Positions 1 to 5,666 of a stretch of 7,253 bases of DNA are shown here, in pieces. Source of the DNA: Cloacimonetes bacterium TCS60. GTDB lineage: Bacteria > Cloacimonadota > Cloacimonadia > JGIOTU-2. A model generated the notes under the pieces. That model was not told the origin of the DNA. It was given only the letters and a program-made list of their open reading frames with translations, and made no database searches. The DNA is taken from contig LSCK01000087.1 of the NCBI GenBank assembly GCA_001577135.1, positions 1 through 7,253 of the forward strand. The letters are read 5' to 3'. Positions within the stretch are counted from its first letter, which is position 1. The number at the start of each line of letters is the position of its first letter. The position numbers and the translations under genes were made by a program.

Positions 1-16
1 TAAAATTTTAAAATCC

Positions 17-46
17 TTGACACATCATATCATCATATTCTGATAT
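17..46 (+). promoter_or_regulatory. Probable sigma-70 type promoter of the operon
   Basis: A perfect consensus -35 box, TTGACA, lies at 17-22. The -10 element is less clear. TGATAT at 41-46 has an acceptable 18-base spacer but matches the consensus only in part. TAAAAT at 51-56 is a better -10 match but lies too far from this -35 box. This is the only convincing promoter I see in the window, and the tight gene spacing suggests it drives all the genes downstream. The weak -10 lies inside the inverted repeat at 25-48, so a bound repressor would block RNA polymerase. Confidence 0.6.
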
Positions 47-48
47 GA
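25..48. promoter_or_regulatory. Inverted-repeat operator, probably bound by the adjacent ArsR-like regulator
   Basis: TCATATCA (25-32) and TGATATGA (41-48) form a perfect 8+8 inverted repeat around an 8-base centre that itself contains the palindrome ATAT. The left half also takes part in a direct repeat: ATCATAT occurs at 24-30 and again at 32-38. The site starts two bases after the -35 box and covers the candidate -10. This is the usual place for a repressor site, and dimeric winged-helix regulators of the ArsR group typically bind such symmetric AT-rich sites in front of their own genes. Assignment to the regulator at 79-456 is inferred from position. I saw no second copy elsewhere in the window by eye. 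Confidence 0.65.
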
Positions 49-65
49 CATAAAATTGATATTTA

Positions 66-71
66 AAGGAG
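66..71 (+). promoter_or_regulatory. Ribosome binding site supporting the TTG start of the regulator
   Basis: AAGGAG at 66-71 lies seven bases before the TTG at 79. No ATG or GTG in the same frame is as well placed, so this site is the main reason for accepting a TTG start. A weak start codon would help keep the regulator at a low level. Confidence 0.7.
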
Positions 72-78
72 AAGCACA

Positions 79-456
79 TTGCTTAGTGACTTTGTTCTCA
101 GAAAATTAGAAAAACTTTTTTACGTATTATCAAATAAAATCAGGATAGAAATAATATATTTATTGTTAGAAAATGGAAAACTGACAGCAGGAGAATTATC
201 TGATAAGCTGGGTATTCCTCAAAATACTCTCTCTTCTCATCTGAAAATTTTATACGAGGGTTCATACATTGATCGAGATAAGAAATGGAGAAAAAAGTAT
301 TTTTATATCAAAGAAAAGAAACTAAAAAAGATTTTGCAGATTGGAACTACAATTCTATTCGACAAATGGGAAAATAATTGGGAAAAAATAGCCGACGGAA
401 AAAAAAAGATAGAAATGATAATGAATAATAATAAGGAGGGAAGCAAGGATGAATAA
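79..456 (+). CDS. ArsR-like winged-helix transcriptional regulator, cysteine-free
   Basis: This 125-residue protein is a likely DNA-binding repressor of its own operon. Residues 13-34 form a helical segment of the kind that opens ArsR-type domains (LSNKIRIEIIYLLLENG). Residues 35-64 are a clear helix-turn-helix, with LTAGELSDKLGIPQNTLSSH and then LKILYEGSYI. A basic wing follows at about 65-78. Residues 82-116 are a charged C-terminal helix that could serve dimerisation. Classical ArsR/SmtB metal sensors use a cysteine motif in the recognition region or histidine/acid pairs in the last helix. This protein has no cysteine and only one histidine, so thiolate metal sensing is unlikely and the inducer is unknown. 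The start is TTG, chosen for its ribosome site. The last eight bases overlap the next gene, so the two are probably translationally coupled. The family call is firm at the fold level; the effector is not predictable. Confidence 0.82.
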   Translation: MLSDFVLRKLEKLFYVLSNKIRIEIIYLLLENGKLTAGELSDKLGIPQNTLSSHLKILYEGSYIDRDKKWRKKYFYIKEKKLKKILQIGTTILFDKWENNWEKIADGKKKIEMIMNNNKEGSKDE

Positions 457-1039
457 AATAATACCTAGGTGGGAATGGAGAACTTTTGGAGATAAATTTG
501 AAGATGCGGAAAACAAAATCAAAAAGCAGGGAAATGGCAGACACAGACAAAGATCAGAAATATATATCCTCTCTCAAAAAAGCAATGATAATACAAAAAT
601 CAGAGAAGGATTAATGGATATAAAATCTCCTATTAGGATTAATGAAGAAACAGGACTGGAGCAATGGACAGTAGTAACTAAAGCAGATTTTCCGATTCAT
701 ATTAATGATCTGGTAGTAGTTTACAAGGCATTTGGAATTCCCATGCCGTACCTCGAAAAAGATCAATACTCCTATTCTGAGTATCTTAACGAGCTTATAA
801 AACCAAATTCTCATCTTAAGATTGTAGATGTTCATAAAAATAGACACGGATACATAATCGATGATGCGATTGTAGAGATTGCCGAGGTAAAGTTCGATGA
901 GTATGAAACAAAAACTATTGCTGTGGAACATGCAAATCCGGATTTGGTTTTGGAAACAATGAAAAAATTAGAATTGACGGACTACGAAAATATTAACTAC
1001 ATCAAAGCCATGAAGACACAGTTTGGCATGGAGTACTAA
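449..1039 (+). CDS. CYTH-like (triphosphate tunnel) protein, possible inorganic polyphosphate or triphosphate hydrolase
   Basis: The 196-residue protein shows the alternating charged strands of the CYTH superfamily, which binds triphosphates inside a beta-barrel tunnel with metal ions. Candidate strands, in order, are WEWRTFG (8-14), SEIYILS (36-42), KIREGLMDIK (50-59), EQWTVVTKADFP (71-82), KNRHGYIID (130-138), VEIAEVKFDEYE (142-153) and TKTIAVEHANPDLVLETM (154-171). The last two resemble the paired acidic strands and following helix at the end of CYTH domains. The usual N-terminal ExExK signature is not intact, because EWR stands in its place, so this would be a divergent member. A strong ribosome site, AGGAGG at 434-439, precedes the ATG, which lies inside the end of the regulator gene. 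Linkage to an exopolyphosphatase and a phosphate carrier supports a phosphate-polymer substrate. Enzyme activity is inferred, and a purely binding role is possible. Confidence 0.6.
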   Translation: MNKIIPRWEWRTFGDKFEDAENKIKKQGNGRHRQRSEIYILSQKSNDNTKIREGLMDIKSPIRINEETGLEQWTVVTKADFPIHINDLVVVYKAFGIPMPYLEKDQYSYSEYLNELIKPNSHLKIVDVHKNRHGYIIDDAIVEIAEVKFDEYETKTIAVEHANPDLVLETMKKLELTDYENINYIKAMKTQFGMEY

Positions 1040-1048
1040 ACACAAAAA

Positions 1049-1444
1049 ATGTTCAAGTCAGAACAAGGAGCGATTCAAAAGTTTACCTGGGGTAAATTTA
1101 TCATAAATGGTAAAGAACATGCCAAACGATCCGATGGTTCCATAATCGGTGCCGGTAAAGATATTAGAGTTATCGATGGCAAGGTTACATCCTGGAAAGA
1201 ACGAAATGGTCATACACTGGAAAAGAATATGATAACGGGTATTTTTGAAAAAAATATCAAGATTTTGATAATTGGGAACGGAGTTTATGGGGCTTTAAAG
1301 TGTCCTGAAAACGTCCGGAAATATATTCGTGAAAATGGTGTGGATGAACTCATTATCAAAAAGACTCCGGAAGCATGCAAAATCTATAATCAGATGTATC
1401 ATTCCGGTAGGAAGTGTGCTCTCTTAACTCACGGTACTTGTTAA
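1049..1444 (+). CDS. Mth938/DUF498 domain protein (NDUFAF3/AAMDC-like)
   Basis: The 131-residue protein is essentially one Mth938-like domain, a small alpha/beta fold of unsettled biochemical function. Family features include the opening FTWGKFIINGKEH (12-24), the strand DIRVIDGKVTSWKER (38-52) and the core KILIIGNG followed by VYGAL (71-83). The end is also typical: TPEACKIYNQMYHSGRKC (106-123) followed by ALLTHGTC, finishing on a terminal cysteine. In mitochondria a relative (NDUFAF3) assists complex I assembly; bacterial members have no agreed role. The gene starts nine bases after the previous stop and has no good ribosome site, only GGAG about 15 bases upstream, so it probably depends on ribosomes finishing the upstream gene. 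It is also in the same reading frame as that gene, with one TAA and three codons between them. The family call is good; the role in this operon is unknown. Confidence 0.85.
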   Translation: MFKSEQGAIQKFTWGKFIINGKEHAKRSDGSIIGAGKDIRVIDGKVTSWKERNGHTLEKNMITGIFEKNIKILIIGNGVYGALKCPENVRKYIRENGVDELIIKKTPEACKIYNQMYHSGRKCALLTHGTC

Positions 1445-1458
1445 ATAAATAGGAAAAA

Positions 1459-2379
1459 ATGATGAAAAAATATGCGATATTAGACATAGGAACAAATTCA
1501 ATAAAATTTTTTATCTTCACCTTAGAAAATGGTAATCATGAAGTCATAAAGGATACTAACAATATCTCTCGTCTCGGAGAAGGATTGTTAAAAACAGGTC
1601 TTATCTCTGAGAAAGCAATGGAAAGAAATATCGAGGTAATCAAGAATTTTCTGAAAATAGCTAAAGAACATGAAGTAGATGACATTATAGCAGTCGGAAC
1701 CATGTGTTTGCGGACAGCAAAAAATAGCGATGTCTTCTTAAAAAAGGCAAAAGAAGAATTGGGCATCGAGATAAAAGTGATCCTGGGAGAAGAAGAAGCA
1801 AGATTGTCCTACCTGGCGGTTTTCTCTACTCTGGATAAAGCTTCTGACCAAAACATCACAGTTTTTGATACCGGTGGTGGCAGTACTGAATTTATTTTTG
1901 GTGAAGGAACAGAATTAAAAAACCGTTTGAGTATCGATGTGGGAGCTGTTCATCCTACTGAAAAATATCTGCTATCAGATCCTGTTAAAGAGGAAGAAGT
2001 ACAAAAGATGCAAAAATATCTCTCAAGTCTATTACAAGAGAAAATAGTGAACCGGGAAGCAGATTATCTCATAGGAATAGGTGGTACAGTTACCAGTATG
2101 GGAGCAGTCAAACACGAAATGAAAAAATACGATCGTGAAGTAATCCAGGGTTCAAAACTAAGCCTGAAAGATGTTAAATATCAGATAGAGTTGTACAAAA
2201 ATAAAACTATTGCAGAAAGAAAGAAAATTATCGGATTACAGCCCAAAAGAGCAGATGTTATTCTAGCTGGAGCATGCATTGTGAAGGCTATTATGAATCA
2301 TTTTCACTTAGATGGAATCAAAATTAGTGATAGTGGTTTGAGACACGGAATAATGTACGATTTTATATTAAATCGTTAA
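1459..2379 (+). CDS. ppx: Exopolyphosphatase, Ppx/GppA family, short form
   Basis: This 306-residue cytoplasmic enzyme belongs to the actin-like ATPase fold family that removes terminal phosphate from polyphosphate, or from pppGpp. The phosphate-binding motif LDIGTNSIK (8-16) opens the protein. GEEEARLSY (110-118) carries the conserved glutamate region thought to activate water. DTGGGSTEF (137-145) is the second phosphate loop, and GIGGTVTSMGA (206-216) is the third glycine-rich segment. PKRADVILAGACIV (262-275) and ISDSGLRHGIMYD (289-301) close the catalytic unit. It lacks the C-terminal HD-like domain found in the roughly 500-residue E. coli Ppx and GppA, as in other short members. AGGA at 1451-1454 lies only four bases from the first ATG but seven from the second, so translation may start at 1462 and remove one methionine. 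Neighbouring phosphate genes favour polyphosphate as substrate, but sequence alone does not separate Ppx from GppA activity. Confidence 0.94.
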   Translation: MMKKYAILDIGTNSIKFFIFTLENGNHEVIKDTNNISRLGEGLLKTGLISEKAMERNIEVIKNFLKIAKEHEVDDIIAVGTMCLRTAKNSDVFLKKAKEELGIEIKVILGEEEARLSYLAVFSTLDKASDQNITVFDTGGGSTEFIFGEGTELKNRLSIDVGAVHPTEKYLLSDPVKEEEVQKMQKYLSSLLQEKIVNREADYLIGIGGTVTSMGAVKHEMKKYDREVIQGSKLSLKDVKYQIELYKNKTIAERKKIIGLQPKRADVILAGACIVKAIMNHFHLDGIKISDSGLRHGIMYDFILNR

Positions 2380-2389
2380 TGGAGATATT

Positions 2390-3040
2390 ATGGCAAAAAT
2401 ATTTATGAACAGAAATAAACAATTGGAAGAATATATTAACGAATATTTAGACCTCGTTTCTCGTACAGGGTTAATTTTTTACGAAGCAATAAAATCATAT
2501 ATTGATGAGGATGAAGAACGCTTCGACGAAAAATTTATTACTATAACTAAAATGGAATCTGAAGCTGATGAAAAAAGGCGTAGTATAAAACATAAACTTT
2601 ATACTTATATGCTTATCCCTGAATCTCGTGGAGACGTATTGGGGTTACTAGAAAATATGGATGGTATAGTTGATTGTTGCGAAAAAACCGTCGAGAGGTT
2701 TTCCATCGAGTGCCCGGAAATTCCTGAATTTGTTCAACACCAGTTTATTGATCTGGCAAAATTCTCTCGTAAAACTGTGGAAGAGGTAGTAAAAGCTTCT
2801 CGGTCTTTTTTTAAAGAGATTGATTTAGTGGAGGACTTCATAAACAAAGTTCACTTTTATGAACACGAGGCAGACGATGTAGAAGAAAAATTAAAAAGGA
2901 CTGTATTTCAGAGTAAAATTAAAAAATTTAGTCGAAAAGTGCATCTCCGTTATTTTGCTGAAAAAATTTCAATGATATCTGACGAAGCAGAAGAAGTTGC
3001 TGAAAGACTTTCTGTTTATGCAATAAAAAGAGAAATGTAA
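2390..3040 (+). CDS. DUF47/PhoU-like Pit accessory protein
   Basis: The 216-residue, all-helical cytoplasmic protein matches the DUF47 (PhoU_div) group, which typically lies directly upstream of PiT permease genes and is thought to modulate them. Two PhoU-type acidic metal-binding repeats are visible: MESEADEKRR (55-64) and YEHEADDVEEKL (157-168). Each is followed by the expected helix: IPESRGDVLGLLENMDGIVD (76-95) after the first, and HLRYFAEKISMISDEAEEVA (185-204) after the second. This two-fold pattern reflects the pair of three-helix bundles of PhoU. The length is normal for the family. GGAG at 2381-2384 precedes the ATG by five bases, and the gene starts ten bases after ppx. The permease follows after 20 bases. 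The absence of Pst transporter genes fits a Pit-linked rather than PstSCAB-PhoR-linked PhoU role. Confidence 0.93.
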   Translation: MAKIFMNRNKQLEEYINEYLDLVSRTGLIFYEAIKSYIDEDEERFDEKFITITKMESEADEKRRSIKHKLYTYMLIPESRGDVLGLLENMDGIVDCCEKTVERFSIECPEIPEFVQHQFIDLAKFSRKTVEEVVKASRSFFKEIDLVEDFINKVHFYEHEADDVEEKLKRTVFQSKIKKFSRKVHLRYFAEKISMISDEAEEVAERLSVYAIKREM

Positions 3041-3060
3041 AATTTTAATGAGAAGATATT

Positions 3061-4104
3061 ATGTTTAAAATATTATTTCTCTTATCAAGTGGTCTATTTC
3101 TGGGGTGGTCTTTAGGGGCAAATGATGCAGCTAACATCTTTGGAACAGCTGTAGGCACAAAGATGCTGGACTTCAAAGTTGCTGCAATTATTTGTAGCAT
3201 ATTTATTATTTTAGGTGCCGTTGTCAGTGGTGCAGGTGCTTCTCATACTTTAGGCAAACTTGGAACTGTAACCAATCTTGGGGGAGCTTTTGTTGTGGCT
3301 TTAGCAGCTGCTATAACTGTCCTGTGGATGACGAAGATTGGACTGCCGGTTTCCACCTCCCAGGCAATTGTTGGTGCCATTATTGGCTGGAACTTTTTTA
3401 CAAACAATCCCACTGGTGTAGAATCCCTTACTAAAATTGTAGGTACCTGGATTTTTTCACCAATTCTTTCTGCTATATTTTCATTTATATTATTCTTCAT
3501 AGTAAAATGGTTCTTGGGCAAAACCAAAATTCATCTTCTCAGAATGGACTTCTATACTCGCGTTGGTTTATTAATAGTTGGAGCTTTTGGCTCATATAGT
3601 CTTGGAGCAAATAATATTGCAAATGTGATGGGGGTATTTACTAAAGCTTCTCCCTTCTCGGGTGTAAACATTCTTAACTTATTTCATCTATCTTCAACTC
3701 AGATACTGTTTTTACTTGGGGGCCTGGCTATAGCAGTAGGCGTTTTTACTTATTCCAAAAAAGTCATGATGACAGTTGGCTCCAATATCTTTAAACTGTC
3801 TCCCATTACAGCTTTTGTGGCTGTAGCATCAAGCTCTCTTGTGCTGTTCTTGTTTGCCTCAGAAGGATTAAAGAACCTCTTGGTTTCTCATGGATTGCCC
3901 TCTTTCCCACTTGTTCCTGTTTCAAGTTCCCAATCCATTGTGGGAGCTGTTATTGGCATCTCTCTGGCTAAAGGCGGAAGAAATATCAATTTTAAACTTT
4001 TGGGAAAAATAAGCCTGGGTTGGATAACTACTCCCATAGCAGCAGCTATTTTGAGCTATATATCACTATTCTTTATGCAAAATGTTTTTATGCTAAAAGT
4101 CTAA
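3061..4104 (+). CDS. pit: PiT-family inorganic phosphate permease
   Basis: This 347-residue inner-membrane carrier belongs to the PiT family, which moves phosphate, often as a metal-phosphate complex, using the proton or sodium gradient. The two inverted halves are easy to see. The first half has SLGANDAANIFGTAVG (17-32) and GLPVSTSQAIVGAIIGW (94-110). The second has SLGANNIANVMGVF (180-193) and VPVSSSQSIVGAVIGI (285-300). These are the paired GAN(D/N)xAN and SxSQ-IVGA signatures that line the phosphate site. Hydrophobic spans fill most of the rest, about ten in all by eye. Only a short cytoplasmic stretch (about 150-166) joins the halves, so the protein sits at the compact end of the family, well below E. 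coli PitA at about 500 residues. It probably works with the accessory protein encoded just upstream. Direction of transport and coupling ion cannot be read from the sequence. Confidence 0.97.
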   Translation: MFKILFLLSSGLFLGWSLGANDAANIFGTAVGTKMLDFKVAAIICSIFIILGAVVSGAGASHTLGKLGTVTNLGGAFVVALAAAITVLWMTKIGLPVSTSQAIVGAIIGWNFFTNNPTGVESLTKIVGTWIFSPILSAIFSFILFFIVKWFLGKTKIHLLRMDFYTRVGLLIVGAFGSYSLGANNIANVMGVFTKASPFSGVNILNLFHLSSTQILFLLGGLAIAVGVFTYSKKVMMTVGSNIFKLSPITAFVAVASSSLVLFLFASEGLKNLLVSHGLPSFPLVPVSSSQSIVGAVIGISLAKGGRNINFKLLGKISLGWITTPIAAAILSYISLFFMQNVFMLKV

Positions 4105-4117
4105 ATAGGGATTTTCT

Positions 4118-5650
4118 ATGAAAAAAATTATACTAACATTTCTTTTAATCTTTCTTATAACTACTGCTCTTTTCTCTACAAATGATAACCAAAAAACCGA
4201 ATCTGGATTCCCTTCAAAACCAATAAAAATTATCGTTTACACAGCTCCAGGTGGATTAATTGATGTTACAACCAGAAAATTTACCGAGATTGCTACAAAA
4301 TACTCTGATGCAACGTTCGTTGTAGAAAACAAACCCGGAGCGGGTGGAATCGTGGCGTTAAAAAAAGTTTTGAGTCAACCTTCTGACGGTTATACTCTTT
4401 TTGCCTGCACAAAATCTAACATATCAAAATTTGTCTCCACAGGCGGAAGCCATTATATCGAAGCTCTGGACTGGCTGGCAATGCTTATGGCTGATCCCGA
4501 ATGTGTGATTACGAATCAAACCATGGAAATCGACGACTGGGATGAGATTGTCTCGGATGCCGGAGAAAAAGATGGAAACCAAATCTGGGTGGGTCCGGCA
4601 GCGGGTGGACTGGATCACGTCACCTCTATAAAGATATGGGAAGAGTTCGGTTTTAAAGCAAAGTGGGTTCCTTATAAAAGCGGAGGTAAAGCCCGAGCAG
4701 CTCTTCTGGGAGGACAAGGACAGGCTTATGTGGGAAATCCCCGCGAAGTATTAGGAAATTCTGATCTAAAAATTGCAGCTGTTTCTGCTGAAAAAAGAAT
4801 AAAACAATTTCCAGATGCTCCCACCTTTAAAGAATTGGGCTCGGATAACTTATCAAACGAGTACATGTGGAGAGGTTTTGCAATAAAAAAAGGCGTCCCT
4901 TCGGAAGTCTTACAATGGTACGATGAGCTTTTTCAACAGGTCAATCATGATACGGACTGGAGAAAATTTTGGCAAAAAGGTGGAATCGATGTTGTTTATT
5001 ATGGACCCGACAAATTTAAACAAATTGTCGATTCTAATGCAGAAACGTTTCGACATTATTTAGCAAAGATTGGAATAATTAAAAGTACTAAAACCAGCTC
5101 CCTCGCCAATCTCGGAAAAGGAAAGGAGCTGGCTCTACTCGTAATTTTATTAATAATAATGAATGTTATCCTCGGATTTCTAATCTACCATTCTGCCTTT
5201 AAAAATCTGTTAAGTAGAATACTAATAATATCATCCTTGATCTCTGTTTCCATTGTGTTTTACCTCATCTCTTTTGTTTTCCCCGAAAGTGGAATAGTAG
5301 GTCCGGCCGTTGTCCCTCGATTGTGGATAATCCTGCTAATTCCTCTTAACATTCTTTTACTTATTAAAACAATAAAAAATAGAAATAAAATCAAACCTGA
5401 TAAGGGAAATACAAATCGCGTTCTCAAATTTATTGTATTTTTAATTGTTTATCTAATCGGTATTTACTTTCTCGGTTACTATATCAGCACATTTGCTTTC
5501 ATTTTAATCAGCATGTATTTTTTAGGTTATAGAAAATTTAGTACTATGATAATGATTTCATTGGGTTGGGTTATTTTTTCCTATCTGGTATTTTACAAAA
5601 CGTTGTATGTACCACTTCCCATTGGACGTCTATTTGAAATTTTATTTTAA
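4118..5650 (+). CDS. Fused TctC-type solute-binding protein and TctB-type membrane subunit of a TTT transporter
   Basis: One 510-residue protein combines two subunits that are normally separate. Residues 1-20 are a signal peptide or anchor, with no lipobox cysteine. Residues 31-320 are a TctC/Bug binding protein: PIKIIVYTAPGGLIDVTTR (35-53), VVENKPGAGGIVA (68-80), PSDGYTLF (88-95), DHVTSIKIWEEFG (166-178), PYKSGGKARAALLGGQ (185-200) and FPDAPTFKELG (231-241). Residues 337-358 form an extra hydrophobic helix. Residues 366-510 match TctB, with FPESGIVGPAVVPR (388-401) and the closing LYVPLPIGRL (496-505). Basic loops at 361-367 and 418-437 mark the cytoplasmic side, and the extra helix restores a topology in which the binding domain is outside. 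Mature protein would tether the binding domain to its transporter. AGGGA at 4107-4111 precedes the start by six bases. TctA follows. The substrate, probably a small carboxylate, is unknown. Confidence 0.93.
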   Translation: MKKIILTFLLIFLITTALFSTNDNQKTESGFPSKPIKIIVYTAPGGLIDVTTRKFTEIATKYSDATFVVENKPGAGGIVALKKVLSQPSDGYTLFACTKSNISKFVSTGGSHYIEALDWLAMLMADPECVITNQTMEIDDWDEIVSDAGEKDGNQIWVGPAAGGLDHVTSIKIWEEFGFKAKWVPYKSGGKARAALLGGQGQAYVGNPREVLGNSDLKIAAVSAEKRIKQFPDAPTFKELGSDNLSNEYMWRGFAIKKGVPSEVLQWYDELFQQVNHDTDWRKFWQKGGIDVVYYGPDKFKQIVDSNAETFRHYLAKIGIIKSTKTSSLANLGKGKELALLVILLIIMNVILGFLIYHSAFKNLLSRILIISSLISVSIVFYLISFVFPESGIVGPAVVPRLWIILLIPLNILLLIKTIKNRNKIKPDKGNTNRVLKFIVFLIVYLIGIYFLGYYISTFAFILISMYFLGYRKFSTMIMISLGWVIFSYLVFYKTLYVPLPIGRLFEILF

Positions 5651-5666
5651 TTTGTAAAGGAAAAAT

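Noticed and set aside
399..407. Run of nine A residues near the end of the regulator gene, a possible slippage site that might fuse it to the CYTH-like gene.
   Set aside because: In the reading frame of the downstream gene, a TAG at 410-412 follows the run at once, so slippage into that frame would not give a fusion. An A-rich run is also ordinary in lysine-rich, AT-rich coding DNA.
347..931. Minus-strand open frames at 347-550 and 611-931 opposite the regulator and CYTH-like genes.
   Set aside because: Both are rich in Phe, Ser, Tyr and Ile, as expected from the complement of AT-rich coding DNA. They have no convincing ribosome sites and conflict with recognised + strand proteins.
2379..3063. 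Similar start regions of the DUF47 and pit genes, both with a GA-rich site followed by GATATTATG.
   Set aside because: The match is short, lies in the expected ribosome-site window, and needs no explanation beyond similar AT-rich initiation regions.
4101..4120. Possible terminator or new promoter between pit and the fused TctC-TctB gene.
   Set aside because: Only 13 bases separate the genes, with no hairpin, no T-run and no recognisable -35/-10 pair, so a single transcript is the simpler reading.
3243..4717. Minus-strand open frames at 3243-3527 and 4424-4717 opposite pit and the fused transporter gene.
   Set aside because: They are opposite strongly conserved motifs of PiT and TctC and show no protein family features of their own.
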